From: UMGS1387 sp045540015
GTDB taxonomy: Bacteria; Bacillota; Clostridia; Oscillospirales; CAG-382
DNA: 64,000 nucleotides
Reading direction: 5' to 3'
NCBI GenBank assembly: GCA_045540015.1
Contig: JAZQGP010000013.1
Location: 1 to 64,000, forward strand
A program made the translations under genes and the position numbers. Position 1 is the first letter of the stretch, and each line of letters opens with the position of its first letter. Positions 34,585-43,683 of this stretch are shown here, piece after piece. The notes under the pieces are model-generated. The model made no database searches. It was not told where the DNA came from and worked only from the letters and a program-made list of their open reading frames with translations.

Positions 34585-35898
34585 ATGGTCACAGTATCGG
34601 GCGTTGAAGAAAAATCAATCGCCGCAAAAGCAGGAATTATTGCGGGAGACAAACTCGTTTCCATAAACGGAAACGACATAAATGATGTGCTTGACTACCG
34701 CTTCTATATCACAGAGCAAAAGCTCGAGTTGAAACTGGAGCGTGACTGCAAGGAATTTCTCTGCACTCTCAAGAAACCGCAGTATGATGATATAGGGCTT
34801 GAGTTTCAGACATATCTCATGGATGAAAAGCATTCCTGCACAAATAAGTGCGTGTTCTGCTTTATCGACCAGAACCCAAAAGGTATGCGTGAGCAGGTGT
34901 ATTTCAAGGACGACGACTCAAGAATGTCGTTTTTGTACGGAAACTACGTAACGCTCACAAATATGAAAAGGTGCGAGGTAGACCGCCTTGTAAAAATGCG
35001 TATTTCTCCCATAAACATTTCGGTGCATACAACAAACCCCGATCTCAGATGTAAAATGCTGAATAACCGCTTTGCAGGTGAGGTTTTAAAATACCTCGAT
35101 GTATTCAGAGACGGAGAAATCATGATGAATTTCCAGATTGTTCTATGCCGCGGTCTTAATGACGGCAAGGAGCTTGAAAGGACACTTCGTGATTTGGCAA
35201 AATATTCTCCGTTTGTCGAAAGCATTGCGGTTGTGCCGGCAGGACTTACAAAGCACAGAGAGGGCTTGTATCAGCTTTCGGAGTTTGACAGAGACAGTGC
35301 AAGAGAAGTAATATCGCTTGTTGACGCTTTACGTTGTGAGTTTGCCGAAAAGTACGCAAATGAACTTGTACAGTGCTCGGACGAATGGTATCTCAAGGCA
35401 GAACTTTGTGTGCCGGATGAAGATTATTACAATGGTTACCCTCAGCTTGATAACGGCGTCGGCGTTATAAGAAGCCAGAAAACAGAAACCGAGGAACGTG
35501 TCCGCGAGCTTGTTGACGAGGGCTTTGAGCTTTGTGAGAAGAGAAGAATTTCCTCGGTTACAGGAAAAGCGGCGTTTGACTTTATGTCTGATATGGCAAA
35601 GCTTTTGAACGACAGCTTTGAAAACCTTGATTACACGGTTTACTGCGCCGAGAATAAGTTTTTCGGTGAGAGTGTTACGGTTGCAGGACTTTTAACGGGA
35701 AGCGATTTGTACGAGGCGCTGAAGGACAAGCCTCTTGGCGATGAATTGTTTATCCCGGATGTTATGCTAAGGTACGAGCAGGATATGTTTCTTGATAACA
35801 TGACGCTTGAAGAGCTATCTGAAAAGCTGAAGATTAAAATAACTCCCGTCAAGTGTGACGGTTACGATTTTACCGATAAGATACTCGGTATTGAGTAA
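34585..35898 (+). CDS. DUF512 protein: PDZ plus radical-SAM-like domain
   Basis: 437 residues. A PDZ-like N-terminus (about 1-60; AKAGIIAGDKLVSINGNDI) precedes a radical-SAM-like core with Cys85, Cys89, Cys92 in CX3CX2C (CTNKCVFC), and then DUF512 (VTGKAAFDFM, late VAGLLTGSDL). The family is conserved in anaerobic Firmicutes, often next to der as here, and no function is proven. It probably holds a 4Fe-4S cluster and uses SAM. The ATG follows GGGAG. der starts 32 bases later, and the two are probably co-transcribed. Confidence 0.9.
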   Translation: MVTVSGVEEKSIAAKAGIIAGDKLVSINGNDINDVLDYRFYITEQKLELKLERDCKEFLCTLKKPQYDDIGLEFQTYLMDEKHSCTNKCVFCFIDQNPKGMREQVYFKDDDSRMSFLYGNYVTLTNMKRCEVDRLVKMRISPINISVHTTNPDLRCKMLNNRFAGEVLKYLDVFRDGEIMMNFQIVLCRGLNDGKELERTLRDLAKYSPFVESIAVVPAGLTKHREGLYQLSEFDRDSAREVISLVDALRCEFAEKYANELVQCSDEWYLKAELCVPDEDYYNGYPQLDNGVGVIRSQKTETEERVRELVDEGFELCEKRRISSVTGKAAFDFMSDMAKLLNDSFENLDYTVYCAENKFFGESVTVAGLLTGSDLYEALKDKPLGDELFIPDVMLRYEQDMFLDNMTLEELSEKLKIKITPVKCDGYDFTDKILGIE

Positions 35899-35930
35899 AT
35901 AACGGGTATATAGGAAGGAAGGGTGAAAGC

Positions 35931-37259
35931 ATGTCAAAGCCCATAGTTGCAATAGTAGGAAGACCGAACGTTGGTAAAAGTACGTTTTTCAACAAGGTAG
36001 TGGGAAAGCGTATTGCCATAGTAGAGGATACTCCCGGAGTTACCCGCGACAGACTTTACTTTGAAGTAGAGTGGTGCGGAAGAAAAATGATGATGATTGA
36101 TACAGGCGGTATTGAGCCTGATACAAATGACCTTATCATGTCGCATATAAAGGCACAGGCACAGATTGCAATTGACAGTGCGGATGTTATTTTGTTTATG
36201 ACGGATATCCGTGCAGGTCTTACTGCGGATGACAGAGAGATAGCAACAATGCTCAGAAAATGCTCAAAGCCTGTTGTACTTTGTGTAAATAAGGTTGACT
36301 CTATCGGCTCGCTTCCGGCGGAGTTTTACGAATTTTATGAGCTTGGACTTGGAGACCCGTACGCGGTGTCGTCTGTTCACGGAACAGGCTCGGGAGATAT
36401 ACTTGAAAGAGTGTGTGAGCTTTTGCCGAATGAAGAAGATGAGGAAGAAGACGAGGATACAATCAAGGTTGCCGTTATAGGCAGACCCAATGCAGGAAAA
36501 AGCTCGCTTGTTAACCACATTCTCGGCGCAAACCGCATGATAGTTTCGGATATTGCAGGAACGACAAGAGATGCAATTGACTCGAATGTGGAAAATGACC
36601 ACGGAAAATATGTGTTTATAGATACCGCCGGAATACGTAAGACAGGAAAGCTTACGGATAATATCGAGCGCTACAGCGTACTTCGTGCTGAAATGGCGGT
36701 TGAGCGTGCGGACGTTTGCCTTATTGTAATAGATGCTACAGAGGGTGTGACCGCCCAGGACGAAAGAGTTGCAGGTATTGCACATGAAAGCGGTAAGGCT
36801 TGCGTTATTATAATCAATAAGTGGGACCTTGTGGAAAAGGATACAAAGACCATGGATAACTTCCGCAAAGATGTATATGCTGCGCTTTCATATATGACTT
36901 ATGCTCCTGTGCTGTTTATTTCTGCAAAAACAGGGCAGAGAGTAGAGCGCATATTTGAGCTTGTAAACTACGTTAATGACCAGGCTTCAATGCGTATTTC
37001 AACAGGTATGCTCAATGACGTGTTAAATGACGCAACAACGCGTGTACAGCCTCCGACGGATAAAGGTAAGCGCCTTAAGATTTACTATATGACCCAGACG
37101 GGAGTTAAAGCTCCGACGTTTGTTCTGTTCGTAAATAACGCAGAACTGTTCCATTTCTCTTATCAGAGATATATCGAGAATAAGCTTCGCGAGGTGTTCG
37201 GATTTGAAGGAACACCTATAAAGCTTGTCATAAGAGAAAAGGACGAGGACAAGAATTAA
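35931..37259 (+). CDS. der: Ribosome-assembly GTPase Der (EngA)
   Basis: 442 residues. Two tandem GTPase domains, with P-loops GRPNVGKS (about 10-17) and GRPNAGKS (about 183-190), DTGG and DTAGI switch motifs, and NKVD/NKWD specificity motifs, followed by the KH-like C-terminal domain. Der is essential for maturation of the large ribosomal subunit. A short acidic linker (NEEDEEEDEDTIK) joins the G-domains. SD GGAAGGG lies ahead. Confidence 0.98.
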   Translation: MSKPIVAIVGRPNVGKSTFFNKVVGKRIAIVEDTPGVTRDRLYFEVEWCGRKMMMIDTGGIEPDTNDLIMSHIKAQAQIAIDSADVILFMTDIRAGLTADDREIATMLRKCSKPVVLCVNKVDSIGSLPAEFYEFYELGLGDPYAVSSVHGTGSGDILERVCELLPNEEDEEEDEDTIKVAVIGRPNAGKSSLVNHILGANRMIVSDIAGTTRDAIDSNVENDHGKYVFIDTAGIRKTGKLTDNIERYSVLRAEMAVERADVCLIVIDATEGVTAQDERVAGIAHESGKACVIIINKWDLVEKDTKTMDNFRKDVYAALSYMTYAPVLFISAKTGQRVERIFELVNYVNDQASMRISTGMLNDVLNDATTRVQPPTDKGKRLKIYYMTQTGVKAPTFVLFVNNAELFHFSYQRYIENKLREVFGFEGTPIKLVIREKDEDKN

Positions 37260-37268
37260 GACAGAGGA

Positions 37269-37311
37269 AAAGAGTGAAGAGCGTAGAAAAGGTGCGCATT
37301 TCACTCTTTAC
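37269..37311 (+). terminator. Weak hairpin between der and addA
   Basis: AAGAGTGAA and TTCACTCTT pair over 9 bp across a 21-base loop, followed by TACTTTAC. It may attenuate read-through from der rather than stop it. Confidence 0.4.
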
Positions 37312-37337
37312 TTTACATGAGGAAAGGAAGAAAAATT

Positions 37338-40300
37338 ATGCCTTTCACAGAAGCTCAAAATCTGGCAATTGATTTGAGAGACAGCTCGCTGCTGGTATCG
37401 GCAGGTGCAGGAAGCGGAAAAACCTCCGTGCTTACCGAAAGAATAATAAACAGGCTGTGCGATGAAACGGACGGCTGTAACATTACGGACTTTATTGTTG
37501 TTACCTTTACAAAAGCGGCGGCAAAGGAAATGTCTGACAGAATAAGGAAAAAGCTCTCGGAAAGAGCTTCTCTTGATATTTCCAATAAAAAAATACTCAG
37601 AAATCTTTCCCTTTTGCCTCTTGCCAAAATCTGCACAATTGACTCGTTTTGTTATGACCTTGTCAAGAATAATTTCCAGAAGCTCGGGCTCTCGGCATCA
37701 CTTCGCATGATAGACGAAGCGGAAGCGGCGGTTGTGAGAAACCGTATTGCAAACGAAGTGATTGATGACGCTTTTTCCGAGAACAATGGCGAGAGCAGTG
37801 AGGATTTTATTCTCGCATATGAGATTTTTTCGGGTGCCAAGAGCGATGACAGCTTTGTGCAAACATTGCTTGAGCTTGAAAACAAGATAAGCTCGTGTGC
37901 AAGTCCTGCGGATTTTATGAAAGCTACGCTTGAAAAATACAAGGAAGTAATTGAAAAGGATAATTTTTTTGACACTTTTTACGGCAGACAGCTTTGCGAA
38001 TATCTTGAAAAAACGCTCGAATCGGGCATAAACCGTCTTGAGGATATATATACACTTACGCTTGATTCGGGTGCTCTTGAAAAAAGCTATGCTCCTTCCG
38101 TCAAGGCGGACATAATGAGTTTTGAGGAAATAAAGAGAAAGCTTTCCGGTTTATATGATGATGTGAGAGAAGCTTTGCGTGGATTTTCAAAAGCAAGGCT
38201 CGGGACTTTGAAAAACTATGAAAATCCTGCTCTTCAGGAAAGAATAAAAAAGACAAAAAACGAAGTAGGCGACAGTCTGACAAAAAAGCTGTCTGTGTTG
38301 CTGAGAGCCGACGGACAAACAGTAAAACTCTGTGCCGAGGATTCATACAGAGTAATAAATGAGCTTTTCCGACTCGTTTTGGATTTTCGTGCAAGATATA
38401 CGGCATATAAAACATCTCTCGGTATACTTGATTTTTCAGACTGTGCTCATTATGCCCTTGAGCTTTTGACGGAGAGCGTAAATCCTCTTGTTCCGTCAGA
38501 GCTTGCCTTTAGCATGAGACGACAGTATAAGGAAGTGTACATAGACGAATATCAGGACGTAAACGAGCTTCAGGACATGATATTTTTGTCGATATCAAGA
38601 ACCGATGAAAATGGAAATGAAAACTCACGCTTTATGGTTGGTGACGTAAAGCAGAGTATATACGGCTTTCGCGGTGCAAGGCCGGATATTTTCAACAGCT
38701 ACCGAAACACTTTTGATGATGCACAAGGCACATCGTCAAGAAAAAGAATTTTCATGTCGAATAACTTCAGATGCTCTCAAAGCGTTATCGACTTTACAAA
38801 CGGTCTGTTTTCGCGCCTTATGGGAAAAAATTATGCCGAGGGTGATGAGCTTATTTATTCACGCCAAGAGGCGTGCAAGGTAACTGACAAGGTTCATATG
38901 ATGATTTTTGATGCTACGGATGTTACGGACGAACAAGGGCCCGACAAATCCGAGATTGAGGCAAGAGAGATTGCAAAGAAGATACTTACTGTTGTCAACA
39001 ATCCCGAGCATGTTGGCAGTAACGGTCAGAAGTATACTTTTTCGGATGTTGCCGTGCTTACAAAAACAAAAAATGTGCATGAAACGTATGAAAGGGTATT
39101 TACTCAGATGGGAATACCCGTGTTTGCGGATGCAGGAGAAAAATTCTATTCGAGAAAAGAAATAAAGCTTTCGCTTTGTATTTTGAACAGTATTGATAAT
39201 CCCGAGAGGGACATATACGTTGCAGGATTTCTCCGTTCGTGTATTGCAGGATTTACAGACGATGAGCTTTGCATAATAAAGCGCGGCAGAGAAAAAATGC
39301 GCCTGTACAGGGCACTTGAAAAATACGCAGAGGAAAATAAAAACTCAAATGATGAGCTTTCTAAAAAGTGCGAGAGCTTTGTGCAAAGGCTGACGCACTA
39401 CAGAGCGCTTTCAAGAAGCGCAGATGCTGCCGAGCTTGTCTGGGAGATTTACACAGACACAGACCTTTTGAACGTGTGTGCCTCGGTGCGTTTTGGAGTA
39501 AAAAGTGCCGAGGAAGGCGAGAATGCCCGCAAAAATCTCATGAAGCTGTATAATCTTGCGGTTAACTACACTAAAACCTCGTTCCGAGGAATAGGGGATT
39601 TCCTTGAATACATAGACGGATGCAAGAGTAAGGACGACACAAAAGCGGATAGAATTCTTGCCGAACACAGCGTACAGCTTATGACGGTGCATCGCTCAAA
39701 GGGACTTGAATTTCCCGTGTGTTTTCTTGCGGACACCTCACATAAATTTTTCCACAAGGACGAGGATGCTTCGCTTCTGTTTTCGTTCTCGGACGGTGTT
39801 GCGGTAAGGCTTCGTGATACCGAGAGCATCAAGTGCCAGACAAGTGCAACGGGTAATATTAAAATAGAGACTCCATTCAGAGCACTTTTAAGGCTGCGTG
39901 AAAGACAGTCGGGCTTTGAGGAGGAAATCAGAACACTTTATGTGGCACTTACCCGTGCAAAAGACCTGCTATTTATAACCTCAAGCGTTGACAAAGATAA
40001 GCTTGCAGCTATTGTTGAAAAGGCATATGAAAATTCATTGAGAGGTGAATATTCTGCATCGGACAGCTATCTTGAGGCAATACTCTGCTGCATATCGCAT
40101 AGCAAAGTAATGAAAAACATATCTGGATGTGCCGAGCTTGATTTGCCTTATGATGACGACGTGTTTTCAAAATGCCTTGAGCTTGAAGCTGTGCGGCTTA
40201 AAAATGAGGATTTGCAGGTAGACGTGCCGTATGTAAATGTTCAGGCTCAGCCGGAATTGCCTTCTTTTGAAACTGATAAAGAGCTGCTTGAAAAGCTTAA

Positions 40301-40985
40301 ATCAAACGACTTGTTTAAGTACAGAAGCGAAATTATGACAAAAATCCCGTCAAAGCTTACCGTGTCAATGCTTAAAACAGGACTTCTGGATGACGAGCAG
40401 ACGGATTCCGATGATGTGAGAGATCTTCGTACTGCGCCTTTGTTTCTGTCAGATGAAACAGCACCGACAGGCTCGGAAAAGGGAACGGCTATGCATATGT
40501 TTATGCAGTTTGCTCGTTATGAAGAGTGTGAGAGCGGATGTGAAAAAGAAGCGGATAGGCTCCTTGATCAGGGGTTTATTGACAGCCGACAGAGGAAAAT
40601 ACTCGATATTGCAGTTCTTGATGAATTTTTCCGTTCGGATTTCTATAAACTCATAAAGCAAAGCAAGAATGTTTTCAGAGAGCGCAGATTTAATCTGCTT
40701 ACGGACGCGTCCGAATACACAGATAAAGTCCCGAAAGGACATGAAAACGTTCTGGTTCAGGGAGTAATTGACCTTTATTTTGAAAATGATGACGGTTCAT
40801 TTACCGTGGTTGACTTTAAAACCGACAGAGTAGGGGGGAAAGACGGAGAAAAAGTGCTTTGTGAAAGACATGCAAAACAGCTTGAATATTATTGCAGGGC
40901 TGTCAGAGAAATAACGGGAAAGCCCGTAAGAGATGCGTATTTGTATTCGTTTGCCATGATGAAGGCGATTCCCGTTGAAATATGA
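37338..40985 (+). CDS. addA: ATP-dependent helicase/nuclease subunit A
   Basis: 1,215 residues. UvrD-like helicase with Walker A SAGAGSGKT (about 21-29), VYIDEYQDV, TVHRSKGLEFP and LYVALTRAKD, and a C-terminal RecB-family nuclease (GVIDLYFENDDGSF...VVDFKTDR). AddA works with AddB to process double-strand breaks for recombination. All motifs are intact. ATG 37338 has GGAAAGGA 9 bases ahead; ATG 37317 has none. The partner gene addB, usually just upstream, is not here: der precedes instead. Confidence 0.95.
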   Translation: MPFTEAQNLAIDLRDSSLLVSAGAGSGKTSVLTERIINRLCDETDGCNITDFIVVTFTKAAAKEMSDRIRKKLSERASLDISNKKILRNLSLLPLAKICTIDSFCYDLVKNNFQKLGLSASLRMIDEAEAAVVRNRIANEVIDDAFSENNGESSEDFILAYEIFSGAKSDDSFVQTLLELENKISSCASPADFMKATLEKYKEVIEKDNFFDTFYGRQLCEYLEKTLESGINRLEDIYTLTLDSGALEKSYAPSVKADIMSFEEIKRKLSGLYDDVREALRGFSKARLGTLKNYENPALQERIKKTKNEVGDSLTKKLSVLLRADGQTVKLCAEDSYRVINELFRLVLDFRARYTAYKTSLGILDFSDCAHYALELLTESVNPLVPSELAFSMRRQYKEVYIDEYQDVNELQDMIFLSISRTDENGNENSRFMVGDVKQSIYGFRGARPDIFNSYRNTFDDAQGTSSRKRIFMSNNFRCSQSVIDFTNGLFSRLMGKNYAEGDELIYSRQEACKVTDKVHMMIFDATDVTDEQGPDKSEIEAREIAKKILTVVNNPEHVGSNGQKYTFSDVAVLTKTKNVHETYERVFTQMGIPVFADAGEKFYSRKEIKLSLCILNSIDNPERDIYVAGFLRSCIAGFTDDELCIIKRGREKMRLYRALEKYAEENKNSNDELSKKCESFVQRLTHYRALSRSADAAELVWEIYTDTDLLNVCASVRFGVKSAEEGENARKNLMKLYNLAVNYTKTSFRGIGDFLEYIDGCKSKDDTKADRILAEHSVQLMTVHRSKGLEFPVCFLADTSHKFFHKDEDASLLFSFSDGVAVRLRDTESIKCQTSATGNIKIETPFRALLRLRERQSGFEEEIRTLYVALTRAKDLLFITSSVDKDKLAAIVEKAYENSLRGEYSASDSYLEAILCCISHSKVMKNISGCAELDLPYDDDVFSKCLELEAVRLKNEDLQVDVPYVNVQAQPELPSFETDKELLEKLKSNDLFKYRSEIMTKIPSKLTVSMLKTGLLDDEQTDSDDVRDLRTAPLFLSDETAPTGSEKGTAMHMFMQFARYEECESGCEKEADRLLDQGFIDSRQRKILDIAVLDEFFRSDFYKLIKQSKNVFRERRFNLLTDASEYTDKVPKGHENVLVQGVIDLYFENDDGSFTVVDFKTDRVGGKDGEKVLCERHAKQLEYYCRAVREITGKPVRDAYLYSFAMMKAIPVEI

Positions 40986-40991
40986 TGTATT

Positions 40992-41018
40992 AAGAGGGAT
41001 AAACGTGTCCCTCTTTTT
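40992..41018 (+). terminator. Terminator of addA
   Basis: AAGAGGGA and TCCCTCTT pair over 8 bp with a TAAACGTG loop, then Ts. Confidence 0.85.
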
Positions 41019-41028
41019 CAATTTTTTC

Positions 41029-41057
41029 TTGACATAACTTAATGAATATGATATACT
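41029..41057 (+). promoter_or_regulatory. Sigma-A promoter of the metal-uptake operon
   Basis: TTGACA (41029-41034), 17-base spacer, TATACT (41052-41057). Confidence 0.85.
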
Positions 41058-41069
41058 GTAAAACGAATT

Positions 41070-41084
41070 TGAAAATGATTATCA
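41070..41084 (+). promoter_or_regulatory. Fur/Zur-type operator
   Basis: TGAAAATGATTATCA matches the Fur-family 7-1-7 palindrome (TGATAAT-N-ATTATCA) at 14 of 14 defined positions but one. It sits just downstream of the -10 box at the expected transcription start, a classic repressor position. It predicts repression when the metal is plentiful. Confidence 0.75.
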
Positions 41085-41114
41085 ATTTTGATTTGTCAGA
41101 TTTTGGAGATAAAA

Positions 41115-42077
41115 ATGAAATTTTTCAAGAGAGTTTTGTTTGCGGTAATTGCACTGTGTATGCTTTTGATGTCGGTTTCGTGTAAAGACCAAAGCAGTGA
41201 CGGCACGAGAGGGAAAATAAAAATTGTTGCTTCTGCTTTTCCGCAATATGATCTTATAAAGCAGATTGTCGGCGATAAAGCAGAACTTGTCATGCTTCTT
41301 CCCGCAGGCGGAGAGGTTCACACCTTTGACCCGTCGGTAAAGGATATAATGAATGTTGCAGATTGCGACGTTTTCGTATATAACGGCGGAGAATCCGACG
41401 CATGGGTAGAAAATGTTATAGAATCAAGCGAAAACAGTGATATGATAAAGTTTTCATTCATGGAAAACTGTACCCTTGTTAAAGAGGAAATTGTCGAAGG
41501 CATGCAGCATCAGCATGACGGAGAAGAACACGAACATAAGACAATATCATATGATGAGCATGTGTGGACGTCTCCCGTAAAGCTCTCACAGATAGCAGAG
41601 GCTTTTACACAAACGCTTTGCATTTCCGATCCGGATAACAGCACATTTTATATTCAAAACGGTCAAGAGTACGCCAAAAAGCTACGGACTCTCGATGCAC
41701 GTTTCAGAGAAGTACGAGACAGAGCAGTTCGTTCAACGCTCATATTCGGCGACAGATTCCCGTTTGCGTATTTTGCAGAGGAATATGACCTTGACTACTA
41801 CGCCGCTTTTTCGGGATGTGCTTCAAATACCGAAGCAAGCGCCGCAACTCTAGCGTTTCTTACGGATAAGGTTAAGGAAGAAAATATTCCTGTAGTGTTT
41901 ACCATTGAGTTTTCCGATGGCAAAATAGCAGATGCCATATGTGCTGCAAGCGGTGCAAAAAAGAGCATGCTTCATTCCTGTCATAATGTAACAAAGGAGC
42001 AGCTTGATGAGGGCGTAACATACCTTTCTCTTATGGAGGAAAATCTTGGCGTTCTTGAGGAGGCGATTTGCAAGTGA
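41115..42077 (+). CDS. znuA: Metal ABC transporter substrate-binding lipoprotein (zinc type)
   Basis: 320 residues. The signal peptide ends in a lipobox-like SVSC, so it is anchored outside the membrane. It is a cluster A-I metal-binding protein: GGEVHTFDPS holds the first His, and DEHVWTSP another. Between them is a His/Glu-rich loop (MQHQHDGEEHEHK), typical of zinc rather than manganese carriers. The usual third His is replaced: the motif reads GDRFPFAYF. That form is common in clostridial relatives. ATG 41115 has TGGAGA ahead; the longer frame begins inside the operator. It overlaps the ATPase gene. Confidence 0.85.
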   Translation: MKFFKRVLFAVIALCMLLMSVSCKDQSSDGTRGKIKIVASAFPQYDLIKQIVGDKAELVMLLPAGGEVHTFDPSVKDIMNVADCDVFVYNGGESDAWVENVIESSENSDMIKFSFMENCTLVKEEIVEGMQHQHDGEEHEHKTISYDEHVWTSPVKLSQIAEAFTQTLCISDPDNSTFYIQNGQEYAKKLRTLDARFREVRDRAVRSTLIFGDRFPFAYFAEEYDLDYYAAFSGCASNTEASAATLAFLTDKVKEENIPVVFTIEFSDGKIADAICAASGAKKSMLHSCHNVTKEQLDEGVTYLSLMEENLGVLEEAICK

Positions 42078-42775
42078 CGGTAATCAAAGCACAAAAACTG
42101 AGTCTTTCGTATGACGGGCACAGGGTTGTCAGCGACCTTGATTTTGAAATTGAAAAAGGCGACTACCTTTGCATTGTCGGCGAAAACGGCTCGGGCAAAT
42201 CAACGCTTGTAAAAGCACTTCTGGGACTCAAAAAGCCCTCCGGCGGAGAGCTTAAAACAGATAAAAATTTAATGCCGCCGTATGTCGGATACCTTCCGCA
42301 GCAAACCGATACGCAAAAAGACTTTCCTGCAAGCGTGTATGAGGTGGTTTTGTCTGGATGTCTTGGAAGTAAAAAGCTGCTGAGCTTTTACACTAAAAAG
42401 GACAGGGCAAAGGCTGAGGAAAACATGAGAATAACAGGCGTTTATGAGCTTGCGGACAAATGCTACCGTAATCTTTCGGGCGGTCAACAGCAGAGAGTTT
42501 TGCTTGCAAGGGCACTGTGTGCTGCAAAAAGCATGCTCCTTCTTGATGAGCCTGTTACGGGCCTTGACCCTGTTTCAAGCGAAGAAATGTACGAAACAGT
42601 AAAACGTCTTAACAGAGAAAACGGTATGACTGTTGTTATGGTGTCGCACGATATAAACGCGGCAATGAAATACTCTTCTCACATTCTTCACCTTGATAGT
42701 ACATCACTGTTTTTTGGCAGAACAGAAGATTATGACGTTAAAAGAAACTTTTCTTTAGGAGAAAACAATGCTTGA
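42074..42775 (+). CDS. znuC: Metal ABC transporter ATPase
   Basis: 233 residues. ABC ATPase with Walker A GENGSGKS, Q-loop LPQQTD, signature LSGGQQQR, Walker B LLLDEPVTGLDP and the H-loop VSHD. It powers the permease encoded next. GTG 42074 is chosen because GAGGAGG lies at good distance and it overlaps the znuA stop as GTGA; a TTG at 42068 is closer to the SD. Confidence 0.93.
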   Translation: MTVIKAQKLSLSYDGHRVVSDLDFEIEKGDYLCIVGENGSGKSTLVKALLGLKKPSGGELKTDKNLMPPYVGYLPQQTDTQKDFPASVYEVVLSGCLGSKKLLSFYTKKDRAKAEENMRITGVYELADKCYRNLSGGQQQRVLLARALCAAKSMLLLDEPVTGLDPVSSEEMYETVKRLNRENGMTVVMVSHDINAAMKYSSHILHLDSTSLFFGRTEDYDVKRNFSLGENNA

Positions 42776-43589
42776 AGCTTTAGTCGGGATGTTTTCATAT
42801 CCCTTTATTATAAGGGCGCTTATAGGAGGCGCAGTGCTTTCTCTGTGTGCATCGCTTCTCGGTGTCAGCCTTGTGCTTAAACGATATTCCATGATAGGTG
42901 ACGGACTTTCACATGTCGGCTTTGGTGCGGTTGCCGTGGCATCGGCTCTCGGACTTTCACCCATGGGCGTTGCAATTCCTGTTGTAATAATTGCAGCATT
43001 TCTGCTGCTTCGCCTGAATGAAAGCAGTAAGATAAAGGGCGATGCTGCTGTTGCAATGGTGTCAAGCGGCGCACTTGCGGCAGGCGTTATAGCGGTGTCT
43101 GTCACAACGGGAATAAATACTGATTTTTACAGCTATATGTTCGGAAGCATTCTCGGGATGAGCAAGAGGGATGTTGTGCTTAGTCTTTGCGTGTGCATTC
43201 CTGTGCTTATTCTGTTTGTTCTGTTTTATAACCGAATATTTTCGGTGACCTTTGACGAGAGCTTTGCAAGGGCGGCAGGAGTAAAAGCAGGACTGTATAA
43301 TGCAATTGTCGCGGTTCTCACTGCACTTACGGTTGTCCTCGGAATGCGGCTCATGGGTGCGCTTTTGATATCAAGCCTTGTCATTTTCCCGTGCCTTACG
43401 GCAATGCGTGTGTGCAGAAGCTTTAAGGCGGTGACTGTGTGTGCTGCAATTTTGTCAATCTCGTGCTTCTTTGTCGGAATGTATTTATCTGTGCTGTTTT
43501 CGCTTCCGACGGGTGCGAGCATTGTGGGAATGAATGTGCTGTGCTTTGCGTTATTTTCGATGGTTGGTAAAGCAATAAAGAAAAATTAA
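42768..43589 (+). CDS. znuB: Metal ABC transporter permease
   Basis: 273 residues with about eight membrane helices. The sequence SLLGVSLVLKRYSMIGDGLSHVGFG and later RLMGALLISSLVIFPCLTA are the hallmarks of the ZnuB/MntB permease family. It overlaps the ATPase gene by 8 bases and has an SD (TAGGAG) inside that gene. Zinc is the likeliest cargo by the His loop of the binding protein and the operator, but iron or manganese cannot be excluded. Confidence 0.93.
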   Translation: MLEALVGMFSYPFIIRALIGGAVLSLCASLLGVSLVLKRYSMIGDGLSHVGFGAVAVASALGLSPMGVAIPVVIIAAFLLLRLNESSKIKGDAAVAMVSSGALAAGVIAVSVTTGINTDFYSYMFGSILGMSKRDVVLSLCVCIPVLILFVLFYNRIFSVTFDESFARAAGVKAGLYNAIVAVLTALTVVLGMRLMGALLISSLVIFPCLTAMRVCRSFKAVTVCAAILSISCFFVGMYLSVLFSLPTGASIVGMNVLCFALFSMVGKAIKKN

Positions 43590-43602
43590 ATAAAAAAACA
43601 AG

Positions 43603-43630
43603 ACGGGAGTTTTTTAATAACTCCCGTTTC
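43603..43630 (+). terminator. Terminator of the metal-uptake operon
   Basis: ACGGGAGTT and AACTCCCGT pair over 9 bp with a TTTTTAAT-like loop, followed by TTTC. Confidence 0.85.
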
Positions 43631-43639
43631 TGTATGACA

Positions 43640-43663
43640 AAGAGACCGCAAATGCGGTCTCTT
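43640..43663 (-). terminator. Terminator of fba (leftward)
   Basis: AAGAGACCGC and GCGGTCTCTT form a 10-bp stem with an AAAT loop. Read on the minus strand it is followed by TTGTC. Confidence 0.8.
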
Positions 43664-43683
43664 AAACTATGCTGTTTTAAATT

